From Mannheimia pernigra (GTDB lineage Bacteria; Pseudomonadota; Gammaproteobacteria; Enterobacterales; Pasteurellaceae), in assembly GCF_013377995.1 (NCBI RefSeq), contig NZ_CP055305.1, positions 868,001 through 932,000 on the forward strand: DNA of 64,000 nt. Reading direction: 5' to 3'. Of this stretch, positions 39,282 to 48,007 are shown piece by piece; positions within the stretch are counted from its first letter, which is position 1, and every line of letters starts with the position of its first letter. The notes under the pieces were generated by a model, which was given only the letters and a program-made list of their open reading frames with translations, made no database searches and was not told the origin of the DNA. Both the position numbers and the translations under genes were made by a program.

Positions 39282-39420
39282 TTATGATTTTAAGTCTTCC
39301 ATAAGCATGCTTTTATGTTTAAAGTGGGCGATTAGCTCAGTTGGGAGAGCACCTCCCTTACAAGGAGGGGGTCACTGGTTCGAGACCGGTATCGCCCACC
39401 ACTTAAGACTAAAATCATAA
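39282..39420 (+). repeat. Inverted repeat enclosing tRNA-Val copy 3
   Basis: TTATGATTTTAAGTCTT (39282-39298) and AAGACTAAAATCATAA (39405-39420) are inverse complements with one unpaired base. In RNA they would close a long stem around the tRNA precursor, possibly a processing signal or a trace of duplication. Confidence 0.65.
39326..39401 (+). tRNA. tRNA-Val (anticodon TAC), copy 3
   Basis: Identical to copy 1. It is bracketed by a 16-17 bp inverted repeat (39282-39298 and 39405-39420) that would pair the leader and trailer around the tRNA. Confidence 0.97.
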
Positions 39421-39448
39421 ACCTCACATTACGATTTTCGTATCTGAA

Positions 39449-39524
39449 GGGCGATTAGCTCAGTTGGGAGAGCACCTCCCTTACAAGGAGGGGGTCACTG
39501 GTTCGAGACCGGTATCGCCCACCA
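39449..39524 (+). tRNA. tRNA-Val (anticodon TAC), copy 4
   Basis: Identical to copy 1. It is the last copy; an IS256-like element begins 67 nt downstream. Confidence 0.97.
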
Positions 39525-39591
39525 ATTTAGTCTTATTTTACTAGATTAAATAGATATCTCTTTTAAGTTACCACCCAAAAGAAAATAAATT

Positions 39592-40678
39592 GGCATATAG
39601 GAAAAATAGTTGGTAAAAAGTGGCTTAAAGCCTTATAGTACAAGGCTTTAAGCCCTGTTTTTTGAAAAATGAACAAAAAACTGTCCTTTTTGCCACTATT
39701 CCCCAATCCAGAAATATGGCACTCAAAATAATACTCAACGCTACAAATGTTTAAACTGTAATAAATCATTTACCTTCAAACAAAAATTAAATGCTGAATT
39801 AATTTGGTATGATTATTCTGTTGGAAAACAAACGCAACAACAATTAGCCGATAAATATCATTGTTCCACTCGAACAATACGCCGATATTTAGAGAAAGCC
39901 CCTACCTCTTTATTAAATTCCCCTGGGCATAAATATCTCAATTTAATTATAGATACCACATTTTTCCATCGAGATTTTGGTGTGATTATTTGTCGATTCG
40001 CGGTCTAAAAAAGTGATTTATCATCAAATTGTGAAAACAGAAAAAGACATTTACTACAAGAAAGCAATAAATCAACTCAGAGAAAAAGGCTATATAATTC
40101 AATCAATTACTTGTGATGGTAGGCGTGGTTTGTTAAGGGATATGCTAAATACACCAACATAAATGTGTCAATTTCACTTAGTCGCGATTGTAATGAGAGC
40201 GTTAAGGAAAAAACATCAATTTCACGCTGGTAGAGAATTGAAATCAATTATTAAAACGTTAAAAACAAGCTCAAAAAATGAATTTTATTTAAAAATCCAT
40301 TATTGGAAAATAAAACATCAAGATTTTTTAAATGCACGTTCAGACAAAGTGAATGAAAAAGGAAAATATCCCTATAAACATCGGAATGTAAGGAGTGCAT
40401 TGGCGAGTATTAATCGTTATTTTGATTATCTATTTACCTATGAAAAACACCTTGAGCTTCATATAGAAAAGACCACAAATCGGATAGAAGGGTTATTTAA
40501 AGAGTTAAAAGATAAATTGTGTCCATATAGTGGTTTAACGAGGAAGCATAAGATATTGTTTATTAAGGATTTTTTAAATAAAAGAGTTGGTAAGAATAAT
40601 CAAAAATATTCATTACCAACTGTTTTGTCCTATTGGCATATAAAGTGGAGAAAAACCAACTATTTTGTCCTATATGCC
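39592..40678 (+). mobile_element. Decayed IS256-like insertion sequence (zinc-ribbon variant), 1087 bp
   Basis: The ends are imperfect terminal inverted repeats: GGCATATAGGAAAAATAGTT with GGT at 39592-39614, and its inverse at 40655-40678, differing by one inserted C. An extra direct copy of the right repeat (ACCAACTGTTTTGTCCTAT) lies about 40 bp inside the right end. The element encloses a broken transposase gene. I see no convincing target-site duplication. It lies just downstream of the tRNA-Val cluster and 3' of rph. Confidence 0.7.
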
Positions 40679-40681
40679 TAA
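39669..40681 (+). pseudogene. Transposase, IS256-like with N-terminal zinc ribbon; three lesions
   Basis: Pieced across frames, the protein has a zinc ribbon (NCPFCHYSP ... YKCLNCNKSF), a helix-turn-helix (QQQLADKYHCSTRTIRRYLEK), and DDE-type segments LIIDTTFFHRDFGVIICR, SITCDGRRGLLRDML and MCQFHLVAIVMRALRKK, ending with TTNRIEGLFKELKDKL. These resemble IS256 relatives of the zinc-binding variant. Three breaks are visible: an extra A in the A-run at 39675-39680 puts the ATG at 39669 out of frame; a frameshift near 39997-40000 (reads CRFAV-stop where CRDSRSKK would continue); and a CAA-to-TAA stop at 40160-40162. The element cannot move by itself. Confidence 0.72.
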
Positions 40682-40771
40682 AAAATCTGCACCTTAATCA
40701 GTTGGTTTGGTTGTCCAACTTTTGGGGAGCAGATCAACAAGCGGTTATTTTTTGCCGAATATTTGCAAATA

Positions 40772-41488
40772 TTATTTTGCCAACGCTTTACGTTGAGCAT
40801 CAACGAGCTGGCTAATCCCTTGCTTCGCTAAATCTAATAAAGTGAGTAATTCTTCGTGAGAGAACGGCTCGCCCTCTGCGGTGCCTTGTACTTCTACTAA
40901 ACGACCGTCTTCTACCATCACCACATTCATATCGGTTTCGGCGTTGGAGTCTTCCACATATTCTAAATCGCATACCGCTTCGCTCTCGACAATGCCGACG
41001 GAAATTGCGGCGACTAAGCCTTTCATTGGATTGGTTTTGAGTGTGCCGTTCGCCACTAATTTGTTCATTGCATCGTGTAACGCTACGCACGCCCCGGTGA
41101 TTGATGCGGTGCGAGTGCCGCCGTCTGCTTGGATAACGTCACAATCAACCGTGACTGTGCGTTCGCCTAAAGTTTTTAAATCTACTACCGCACGCAAAGA
41201 ACGGGCGATTAAGCGTTGAATTTCCATTGTGCGTCCGCCTTGTTTGCCTTTTGCGGCTTCACGTTGGGTGCGGGAATGGGTTGCTCGTGGCAACATACCA
41301 TATTCTGCGGTTACCCAACCTTGTTGCTGACCTTTTAAAAAGCGAGGAACAGTTTCCTCCACCGTTGCGTTACATAGCACTTTGGTTTCACCAAATTCAA
41401 TTAAGACTGAACCTTCAGCGTAACGAGTGTAGTTACGGGTAATTTTAATCTCTCTCACTTGGTTATTTGCTCGATTATTTGGACGCAT
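40772..41488 (-). CDS. rph: Ribonuclease PH
   Basis: The 238-residue phosphorolytic exonuclease starts [33 protein letters not shown] and carries [52 protein letters not shown] and [10 protein letters not shown]. It trims tRNA 3' ends and helps degrade structured RNA. It is divergent from yicC, the conserved neighbour. Its length equals the E. coli reference and it looks intact, unlike the frameshifted rph of E. coli K-12. Confidence 0.96.
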   Translation of the reverse strand: MRPNNRANNQVREIKITRNYTRYAEGSVLIEFGETKVLCNATVEETVPRFLKGQQQGWVTAEYGMLPRATHSRTQREAAKGKQGGRTMEIQRLIARSLRAVVDLKTLGERTVTVDCDVIQADGGTRTASITGACVALHDAMNKLVANGTLKTNPMKGLVAAISVGIVESEAVCDLEYVEDSNAETDMNVVMVEDGRLVEVQGTAEGEPFSHEELLTLLDLAKQGISQLVDAQRKALAK

Positions 41489-41570
41489 TTCCTTTTCCTT
41501 TTTGCTAAAATTTTTACCATTTTAACAAAGAAAACAGTAGAATGTGAGTTTTCTTTATCAAGTCTATTTT

Positions 41571-41753
41571 GCTCTCTCCTCTTGTGGGAGAGAGACCGCT
41601 TGTTGAGGCGTTCAGTGAAACGAGCAGAGAGAGGGGAAAGCGGTTATTTTTGTTCACTTTTTTGCAAATTTCCCCCTCTCCCAGATTTTTCTTCTGAACC
41701 TTTTCTTTACTAATTAGAGAAAAATCTATCCCTCCCCCACAAGGAGAGAGGGT
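41571..41753. repeat. Palindrome-rich intergenic block between rph and yicC
   Basis: A hairpin CTCTCTCCTCTTGTGGGAGAGAG at the left (arms CTCTCTCC / GGGAGAGAG) is matched in inverse by CCCTCCCCCACAAGGAGAG at the right. Between them GAGAGGGGAAA and TTTCCCCCTCTC form another inverted pair, with an uptake sequence at 41596. No coding potential is visible. It may be a small non-autonomous repeat. Confidence 0.5.
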
Positions 41754-41774
41754 TATACCATATGAGGAATAATA

Positions 41775-42638
41775 ATGATTTATAGTATGACAGCCTTTGC
41801 TCATTTAGAGATCAAAAAAGAGTGGGGCAATGCAGTGTGGGAGCTTCGCTCGGTAAATCAACGTTTTTTAGAAACCTATTTTCGCTTGCCAGAGCAGTTT
41901 CGCAATTTAGAAATGACTTTGCGTGAGCGTTTACGTGCAGCCTTAACTCGTGGCAAAGTTGAATGTAGCTTGCGTATTGATTTAAGCAAAACGCAAAATA
42001 GTGAAATTGCGTTAAATAAAGCCTATGCAACGCAAGTGGTTCAATCATTAAAATGGCTAAAAGACACCGCAAATGAAGGTGAGATAAACTTAGTTGATGT
42101 GCTTCGTTTTCCAGGTGTGGTAGATAATGAAAGTCAAGATTTAGATCAAATTGCACAAGACTTATTAGTCGGTTTTGAGCAGATTTTGGCGGATTTTATC
42201 GCAATGCGTGCAAGAGAAGGTGAGAACGTACAAGCCCTGATTTTGCAACGTTTGCAAGCAATTTCAGCTGAAGCAGCCAAAGTACAAGCGTTAATGCCTG
42301 AAATTCTGCAATGGCAAAAAGATCGCTTACAGCAGCGTTTTGATGAGTTGAATTTACAGCTCGAACCGCAACGCTTAGAGCAAGAAATGGTGTTGCTTGC
42401 CCAGCGTGTTGATGTGGCGGAAGAATTAGACCGCTTGCAACTGCACGTGAAAGAGACCTCGAACGTCCTGAAGAAAGGCGGAGCCGTGGGGCGTAAATTA
42501 GATTTTATGATGCAAGAACTCAACCGTGAATCGAATACCCTCGCTTCAAAATCGATTAATGCGGAAGTGACTAATTCGGCGGTAGAGCTTAAAGTGTTAA
42601 TTGAACAAATGCGTGAGCAAATTCAGAATTTGGAGTAG
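41775..42638 (+). CDS. yicC: YicC-family endoribonuclease
   Basis: The 287-residue protein begins MIYSMTAFAHLEIKKEWGNAVWELRSVNQRFLETYFRLPEQFR, carries LRERLRAALTRGKVECSLRID, and ends with the conserved GRKLDFMMQELNRESNTLASKS. YicC proteins are RNA endonucleases, shown in E. coli to take part in degradation of the small RNA RyhB. The length matches E. coli (287). It is divergent from rph. ygfZ follows 8 nt after its stop. Confidence 0.95.
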   Translation: MIYSMTAFAHLEIKKEWGNAVWELRSVNQRFLETYFRLPEQFRNLEMTLRERLRAALTRGKVECSLRIDLSKTQNSEIALNKAYATQVVQSLKWLKDTANEGEINLVDVLRFPGVVDNESQDLDQIAQDLLVGFEQILADFIAMRAREGENVQALILQRLQAISAEAAKVQALMPEILQWQKDRLQQRFDELNLQLEPQRLEQEMVLLAQRVDVAEELDRLQLHVKETSNVLKKGGAVGRKLDFMMQELNRESNTLASKSINAEVTNSAVELKVLIEQMREQIQNLE

Positions 42639-42646
42639 GAAAATCG

Positions 42647-43537
42647 ATGAAATTGAGTTGTAACCAAGTTAGTCACGCTTATCCAAATCTCTGCGTGCAA
42701 CTTTCCCAATATCGCTTAATAGACATTGCAGGAGCAGATGCGGAGAAATATCTCCAAGGGCAACTAACCTGCGATGTGGCAAAAATTGCAGTAGGCAGCC
42801 ACACTTTAACCTGCCATTGCGATCCGAAAGGCAAAATGAGTGCGTTATTGCGATTATACCGTGCTAAAAGCGATAAATTTGTGGCGATTATTCACATCAG
42901 CTTATTGCCCGAAGCACTTACTCAATTAAAAAAATATGCTGTGTTCTCTAAAGTGACTTTCACCGAGCTAGATACCCCAATTTACGGCATTGTCGGCGAA
43001 GAAGCATTTGCAAAATTATCTGAAAATATGACCGCTTTAACGCTTAGTCAAGGGCAAAAGCGAGCCTTTGTTTGGGGTGAAAACCTTGAGCCAAATGGCG
43101 ATGAAAACCTCTGGGCATTAATGGACATTCAAGATGGTATTCCTGTTTTGTTGAAAGAAAATCAGTTTGAACTTATTCCTCAAGCGGCCAATTTACAGTT
43201 GCTGGAAAATGCGATTTCTTTCACTAAAGGTTGCTATATCGGGCAGGAAACGGTAGCCCGAGCCAAATATCGTGGGGCGAATAAACGAGCGTTATTTACC
43301 CTTGCGGGCAAGTTTGAAGGCGATGTGGATTTGCCTGAACCGAGTTCGGCAGTGGAAATGCAATTAGGCGAAAACTGGAAAAGCACAGGAACGATATTAG
43401 ACAGTGCAATACACGATAATATTTTATGGGTTCAAGCTGTGCTGAATAAAGATGTAGAACCCGACGCTCAATTTAGAGTAAAGGGTGTGAATTTGCAGGT
43501 GGTAAAATTGCCGTATAGTTTAGAAGAAAGCGAGTAA
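42647..43537 (+). CDS. ygfZ: tRNA-modifying / iron-sulfur cluster protein YgfZ
   Basis: The 296-residue protein of the aminomethyltransferase (folate-binding) family has YRLIDIAGADAEKYLQGQLTCDV at the start, HCDPKGKMSALLRLYR, and the diagnostic KGCYIGQETVARAKYRG with the reactive cysteine. YgfZ supports folate-dependent repair or assembly of Fe-S enzymes such as MiaB. It is somewhat shorter than the E. coli protein (326). It is likely cotranscribed with yicC and convergent with yfhL. Confidence 0.92.
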   Translation: MKLSCNQVSHAYPNLCVQLSQYRLIDIAGADAEKYLQGQLTCDVAKIAVGSHTLTCHCDPKGKMSALLRLYRAKSDKFVAIIHISLLPEALTQLKKYAVFSKVTFTELDTPIYGIVGEEAFAKLSENMTALTLSQGQKRAFVWGENLEPNGDENLWALMDIQDGIPVLLKENQFELIPQAANLQLLENAISFTKGCYIGQETVARAKYRGANKRALFTLAGKFEGDVDLPEPSSAVEMQLGENWKSTGTILDSAIHDNILWVQAVLNKDVEPDAQFRVKGVNLQVVKLPYSLEESE

Positions 43538-43565
43538 AAGAGGCGGTCATAGTAATATGACCGTT

Positions 43566-43826
43566 TTATATTTTGTCTGGGTGATGAATCATTACAAATC
43601 GTTCCCAAAGCTGTTCTTCAGTTTCCTGATTGTCGGGATCTTTCACAATACAATTTGTAATTGGGCAAACTTTTTGGCAGGTTGGCTTATCGTAATGCCC
43701 AACGCACTCTGTACAAAGTATGGGGTCGATCACATAGATATCATTGCCTACCGAAATGGCATCATTCGGGCATTCGGGCAAGCACATATCGCAGTTGGTA
43801 CATTTGTGGGTAATCAGTAAAGCCAT
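43566..43826 (-). CDS. yfhL: Ferredoxin YfhL (two [4Fe-4S] clusters)
   Basis: The 86-residue protein has two cluster motifs: CTNCDMCLPECP near the start, and CTECVGHYDKPTCQKVCP with a final CI in ITNCIV. The spacing with an extended loop in the second motif is the YfhL/Allochromatium-type low-potential ferredoxin. The length equals that of E. coli YfhL. Convergent with ygfZ; the partner redox enzyme is not evident here. Confidence 0.93.
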   Translation of the reverse strand: MALLITHKCTNCDMCLPECPNDAISVGNDIYVIDPILCTECVGHYDKPTCQKVCPITNCIVKDPDNQETEEQLWERFVMIHHPDKI

Positions 43827-43870
43827 AAGTTTGTGTTGAGAAAATAAAAATCAAACAAGCGGTTAGATTT

Positions 43871-43930
43871 ACTCGCTTCGCTCGCACTTCGTGCCATCGG
43901 CAAAAGCCGATGTTCAAACGCAAGCGTTTG
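43871..43930. repeat. Cluster of four small palindromes between yfhL and rbsD
   Basis: Consecutive perfect palindromes occur: GCTTCGC-type, GCACTTCGTGC, ATCGGCAAAAGCCGAT (43896-43911) and CAAACGCAAGCGTTTG (43915-43930). UUCG- and AAAA-type loops suggest stable RNA hairpins on either strand. Uptake sequences flank the block at 43854 and 43954. It might be a repeated intergenic element or a terminator set. Confidence 0.55.
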
Positions 43931-43993
43931 TGCAAAAAAATTTACAAAGTTGACCGCTTGTCATTCAAGGTTGCCTATTATAAAGCAAAAAAA

Positions 43994-44009
43994 TTTGAAC
44001 TACTTCACA
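43994..44009 (+). promoter_or_regulatory. Candidate CRP site upstream of the ribose operon
   Basis: TTTGA-N6-TCACA differs from the CRP consensus TGTGA-N6-TCACA in one position of the left half. It lies about 50 bp before the RbsR operator, a sensible place for activation of a catabolic operon. Confidence 0.5.
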
Positions 44010-44058
44010 TTTTTGCAATTTGGTTGTTTATTGCGGAGAAAAAATTTTTTATGATGTT

Positions 44059-44074
44059 ATCGAAACGTTTCGAT
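44059..44074 (+). promoter_or_regulatory. RbsR operator
   Basis: ATCGAAACGTTTCGAT is a perfect 16-bp palindrome with the CGAAACGTTTCG core of the E. coli RbsR site. It ends 45 nt before the rbsD start, where it would block transcription. rbsR itself is the last gene of the operon. Confidence 0.85.
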
Positions 44075-44119
44075 GGACTGTTTTCCAAGCATAATCAAGC
44101 GAGATAAAGGAAGGTTGAG

Positions 44120-44539
44120 ATGAAAAAAACGATAAATCTTAATGCACCGCTTTCACATAGCATTGCTACACTTGGGCATACTGATAGTTTAACTATTTGT
44201 GATGCAGGCTTACCTATTCCAAATGGTGTGGAGAGAATAGATCTCGCTTTAACCGCAGGTGTACCGAGTTTTTTACAGACTTTTGATGTGGTAGTTAGCG
44301 AACTTTTCGTCGAGAGAGTGCTGATTGCGGAAGAAATTAAGCAGAAAAATCCACAAATTTTAGACGCTTTATTAGCTCGTTTAAACCAATTGGAGCAAGC
44401 TCAAAACAATCAAATTCAAATTGATTATGTAGATCACGAGATGTTCAAAGAACAGACACACTATAGTAAAGCCGTTGTGCGTACAGGGGAATGTTCACCT
44501 TATGCCAACATCATTTTATATTCGGGCGTACCGTTTTAA
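44120..44539 (+). CDS. rbsD: D-ribose pyranase RbsD
   Basis: The 139-residue protein has [28 protein letters not shown] with the catalytic His, [18 protein letters not shown], and [20 protein letters not shown] at the C-terminus. It converts beta-pyranose to beta-furanose forms of ribose before phosphorylation by RbsK. An AAGGAAGG ribosome site precedes it. rbsA starts 6 nt after its stop. Confidence 0.96.
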   Translation: MKKTINLNAPLSHSIATLGHTDSLTICDAGLPIPNGVERIDLALTAGVPSFLQTFDVVVSELFVERVLIAEEIKQKNPQILDALLARLNQLEQAQNNQIQIDYVDHEMFKEQTHYSKAVVRTGECSPYANIILYSGVPF

Positions 44540-44545
44540 GGTGGA

Positions 44546-46045
44546 ATGATGGAAACCTTGTTAAAAATGAGCGGGATTGATAAATCTTTCCCTGGGGTGA
44601 AAGCGTTAAGCAATGCTTGTTTGTCGGTGTATGCTGGCAGAGTGATGGCATTGATGGGTGAAAACGGAGCGGGTAAATCCACGTTAATGAAAGTCTTAAC
44701 GGGTATTTATAGCAAAGATGCAGGCACACTTCATTATTTAGGCAATGAGGTTGCTTTTAAAGGCCCTAAAAATTCGCAGGAAGCAGGCATTAGCATTATT
44801 CATCAAGAACTGAATTTAGTGGGCAATTTAACTATTGCAGAAAATATTTTCCTCGGGCGTGAATTTAGGCACGCGTGGGGAGCAATTGACTGGAAGAAAA
44901 TGTACGCAGAAGCGGACAAATTACTTGCTCGACTTGGCGTGAAACATAGTGGCCATCAGCTTTGCTCGGAATTATCGATTGGTGAGCAGCAAATGGTTGA
45001 AATTGCTAAAGCCCTTAGTTTTGAATCTCAAGTGATTATTATGGATGAGCCGACCGATGCTTTAACTGACACCGAAACCGAAGCGTTATTTAAAGTCATT
45101 CGTGAGCTTAAAGCGGAAAATCGTGGAATTGTTTATATTTCTCACCGCTTGAAAGAGATTTTTGAGATTTGTGATGATGTAACGGTACTTCGTGATGGGC
45201 AATTTATCGGCGAGGAGAGAGTTGTTGATCTTGATGAAGATAAATTAATTGAAATGATGGTTGGACGTCGTTTAGAAGAACAATATCCTCATTTGGAGCA
45301 ACCTCGTGGTGAGTTATTACTCAATGTGAAAAATTTAACGGGCGGTGGCGTGAACGAGGTGTCGTTCCAACTACATAAAGGTGAAATTGTGGGTATTTCT
45401 GGCTTAATGGGAGCAGGGCGTACTGAGTTAATGAAGGTGCTTTATGGTGCGTTATCTAAAACCGCTGGCACGATTGAGTTAAACTGCAAGGCAATTTCAA
45501 ATAGCTGTCCGCAAGATGGACTGAATAACGGCATTGTGTATATTTCTGAAGATCGCAAAGGCGATGGGCTGATTTTGGGAATGTCGGTGAAAGAAAATAT
45601 GTCTTTAACCTCTTTAGATCATTTTTCAAAAGGGGCTTCTATCCGACAGGATGCAGAAAAACGGGCAGTGGATGATTTTATCGAGATGTTTAATATCAAA
45701 ACGCCAAGCCAAGATCAACAAATTGGGTTGCTATCTGGCGGTAATCAGCAAAAAGTTGCAATAGCCAAAGGTTTGATGACTCGCCCAAATGTATTGATTT
45801 TAGATGAGCCTACTCGAGGTGTTGATGTTGGTGCGAAAAAAGAGATTTACCAATTAATCAATGAGTTTAAAAAAGATGGATTAAGTATTTTGATGGTCTC
45901 GTCTGATATGCCTGAAGTGCTTGGTATGAGCGATCGCATATTAGTGATGCGTGAAGGTAGGATTAGTGCAGAATTTACTCGTGAAGAAGCAAGCCAAGAA
46001 AAATTATTGGCAGCAGCTATCGGCAAAAATATAGCGTTAAATTAA
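44546..46045 (+). CDS. rbsA: Ribose ABC transporter ATPase RbsA
   Basis: The 499-residue protein is a fused double ABC ATPase. The first half has Walker [16 protein letters not shown], signature [15 protein letters not shown] and Walker [13 protein letters not shown]. The second has the degenerate Walker [15 protein letters not shown], signature [15 protein letters not shown] and Walker [14 protein letters not shown]. The asymmetric sites are normal for sugar transporters of this class. It energises RbsC. Confidence 0.97.
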   Translation: MMETLLKMSGIDKSFPGVKALSNACLSVYAGRVMALMGENGAGKSTLMKVLTGIYSKDAGTLHYLGNEVAFKGPKNSQEAGISIIHQELNLVGNLTIAENIFLGREFRHAWGAIDWKKMYAEADKLLARLGVKHSGHQLCSELSIGEQQMVEIAKALSFESQVIIMDEPTDALTDTETEALFKVIRELKAENRGIVYISHRLKEIFEICDDVTVLRDGQFIGEERVVDLDEDKLIEMMVGRRLEEQYPHLEQPRGELLLNVKNLTGGGVNEVSFQLHKGEIVGISGLMGAGRTELMKVLYGALSKTAGTIELNCKAISNSCPQDGLNNGIVYISEDRKGDGLILGMSVKENMSLTSLDHFSKGASIRQDAEKRAVDDFIEMFNIKTPSQDQQIGLLSGGNQQKVAIAKGLMTRPNVLILDEPTRGVDVGAKKEIYQLINEFKKDGLSILMVSSDMPEVLGMSDRILVMREGRISAEFTREEASQEKLLAAAIGKNIALN

Positions 46046-46054
46046 GGTGTTTTT

Positions 46055-47023
46055 ATGACAACTCAAACAAATAAATTTCAATTAAGTAGATTTTTAATAG
46101 AGCAACGTTCTTTTGTCGCGTTATTTATTTTAATCATCATTGTTTCAATGATTAACCCTGATTTCTTCAGCGTGGACAATATTTTAAATATTCTACGTCA
46201 AACTTCTGTGAATGCGATTATTGCGGTGGGAATGACGTTTGTCATCTTAATTGCAGGGATTGATTTATCAGTAGGTTCGGTTTTGGCATTAACAGGTGCA
46301 GTGGCAGCCTCATTAGTGGGGTCGGAAATGCCGATTTTCCTTGTCATTCCATTAGTTTTATTACTAGGAACAGCCTTTGGCGGTATGAGTGGCGTGATTG
46401 TGGCAAAAGGCAAAGTGCAAGCCTTTATTGCTACCTTAGTGACAATGACGTTATTACGTGGTTTAACAATGGTTTATACAGACGGACGACCAATCAGCAC
46501 CGGTTTTTCTGACCAAGCAGACGCGTTTTCTTTCATTGGCACAGGGTATTTATTTGGCATTCCTTTTCCTATTTGGATTATGGCAGTTGTATTTACTGTG
46601 GCTTGGTATATTTTAAAACACACACCGATAGGTCGTTATATTTACGCTTTAGGTGGTAATGAATCTGCTACCCGACTTTCTGGCATTAACGTGAATAAAA
46701 TCAAGATTTTCGTATTTGCTGTAAGTGGTTTCTTATCTGCACTAGCAGGCTTAATTATCACTTCGCGTCTTTCTTCTGCTCAGCCAACTGCAGGTGTCTC
46801 TTATGAGCTTGATGCTATTGCTGCGGTTGTTGTAGGTGGAACCAGCCTAATGGGTGGTAAGGGACGTGTAATGGGAACATTAGTTGGGGCATTGATTATC
46901 GGTTTCTTAAATAATGCACTCAATTTATTGGATATTTCTTCGTATTATCAGATGATTGCTAAAGCATTGGTTATTTTAGCAGCAGTATTAGCTGATAATT
47001 ATTTAGGCACTAAAAAAGTATAA
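46055..47023 (+). CDS. rbsC: Ribose ABC transporter permease RbsC
   Basis: The 322-residue integral membrane protein has 8-10 hydrophobic segments, with NAIIAVGMTFVILIAGIDLSVGSVLALTG, the EAA-like loop ALGGNESATRLSGINVNKIKI, and DAIAAVVVGGTSLMGGKGRV. It forms the translocation path as a dimer with RbsA. It is 21 nt upstream of rbsB. Confidence 0.97.
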   Translation: MTTQTNKFQLSRFLIEQRSFVALFILIIIVSMINPDFFSVDNILNILRQTSVNAIIAVGMTFVILIAGIDLSVGSVLALTGAVAASLVGSEMPIFLVIPLVLLLGTAFGGMSGVIVAKGKVQAFIATLVTMTLLRGLTMVYTDGRPISTGFSDQADAFSFIGTGYLFGIPFPIWIMAVVFTVAWYILKHTPIGRYIYALGGNESATRLSGINVNKIKIFVFAVSGFLSALAGLIITSRLSSAQPTAGVSYELDAIAAVVVGGTSLMGGKGRVMGTLVGALIIGFLNNALNLLDISSYYQMIAKALVILAAVLADNYLGTKKV

Positions 47024-47044
47024 TCATCTTCAAAGGAGATTTCT

Positions 47045-47923
47045 ATGAAAAAATTAACAACGCTCGCTTCAGCTATTATGTTGAGTTTCTCTGTAGCGGC
47101 AACTGCTTCAGCGAAAGAGACAATCGCATTAGCGGTATCAACTTTAGATAATCCATTTTTCGTGAGCCTTAAAGATGGGGCTCAAAAGAAAGCGGATGAA
47201 TTAGGCTACACATTAGTGGTGCTGGATTCTCAAAATGACCCAGCAAAAGAGCTTTCTAACGTGGAAGATTTAACCGTGCGTGGGGCTAAAGTGTTATTGA
47301 TTAACCCAACAGATTCAGAAGCGGTTGGAAATGCAGTGAGAATTGCAAATCGTAATAACATCCCTGTAATTACATTAGATCGTGGTGCAGCCAAAGGAGA
47401 TGTAGTCAGCCACATCGCATCAGATAACGTAGCAGGTGGTAAAATGGCAGGTGATTTTATCGCACAAAAATTGGGTGCAGGCGCAAAAGTTATCCAATTA
47501 GAAGGAATTGCGGGTACATCAGCTGCACGTGAGCGTGGAGAGGGCTTTAAACAAGCGATTGATGCGCATAAATTCAATGTATTAGCATCTCAACCCGCTG
47601 ATTTTGATCGTACAAAAGGCTTGAATGTAACGGAAAATTTATTATCAAGCAAAGGCGATGTACAAGCGATTTTCGCACAAAATGATGAAATGGCATTAGG
47701 TGCATTACGTGCAGTGAGTGCAGCTAAGAAAGATGTGTTAATCGTTGGTTTTGATGGTACAGATGATGGTGTGAAAGCAGTAGAAAGTGGTAAATTAGCC
47801 GCCACTATTGCTCAACAACCAGAATTAATTGGTGCATTAGGTGTGGAAACTGCCAATAAAGTGATTAAAGGCGAAAAAGTGGAAGCAAAAATTCCTGTTG
47901 ATTTAAAAGTTATTGCAAAATAA
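47045..47923 (+). CDS. rbsB: Periplasmic ribose-binding protein RbsB
   Basis: The 292-residue protein has a Sec signal [20 protein letters not shown] with cleavage after ASA (about residue 23). The mature part begins [32 protein letters not shown] and has [26 protein letters not shown] and [14 protein letters not shown], which are standard ribose-contact segments of peripheral binding proteins. It delivers ribose to RbsAC. A stable hairpin follows its stop. Confidence 0.97.
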   Translation: MKKLTTLASAIMLSFSVAATASAKETIALAVSTLDNPFFVSLKDGAQKKADELGYTLVVLDSQNDPAKELSNVEDLTVRGAKVLLINPTDSEAVGNAVRIANRNNIPVITLDRGAAKGDVVSHIASDNVAGGKMAGDFIAQKLGAGAKVIQLEGIAGTSAARERGEGFKQAIDAHKFNVLASQPADFDRTKGLNVTENLLSSKGDVQAIFAQNDEMALGALRAVSAAKKDVLIVGFDGTDDGVKAVESGKLAATIAQQPELIGALGVETANKVIKGEKVEAKIPVDLKVIAK

Positions 47924-47956
47924 TTGCTTAGCCTAGCGGGGCTGAATTATGCGTAA

Positions 47957-47981
47957 CCCAGTACGGCTTTGCCGTGCTGGG
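47957..47981 (+). promoter_or_regulatory. mRNA hairpin between rbsB and rbsK
   Basis: CCCAGTACGGC and GCCGTGCTGGG pair over 11 bp (one G-U) with a TTT loop. No T-run follows, so it is unlikely to be a full terminator. It could protect the rbsB 3' end and raise rbsB above rbsK. Confidence 0.65.
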
Positions 47982-48007
47982 CAAATATTGGCAACTAAGG
48001 ACTTACT

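Noticed and set aside
39049..39524. Regular 76-bp repeats resembling a CRISPR array
   Set aside because: Each repeat is a complete tRNA-Val gene with anticodon TAC and CCA end; spacers are of unequal length. No CRISPR array or cas gene is present in the window.
39584..40686. Target-site duplication around the IS256-like element
   Set aside because: The 8 bases on each side (AATAAATT and TAAAAAAT) do not match; the A/T richness makes short matches meaningless.
43910..44107. 65-codon plus-strand frame before rbsD
   Set aside because: It begins inside a palindrome, covers the candidate CRP site and the RbsR operator, and has no ribosome site; the region is regulatory.
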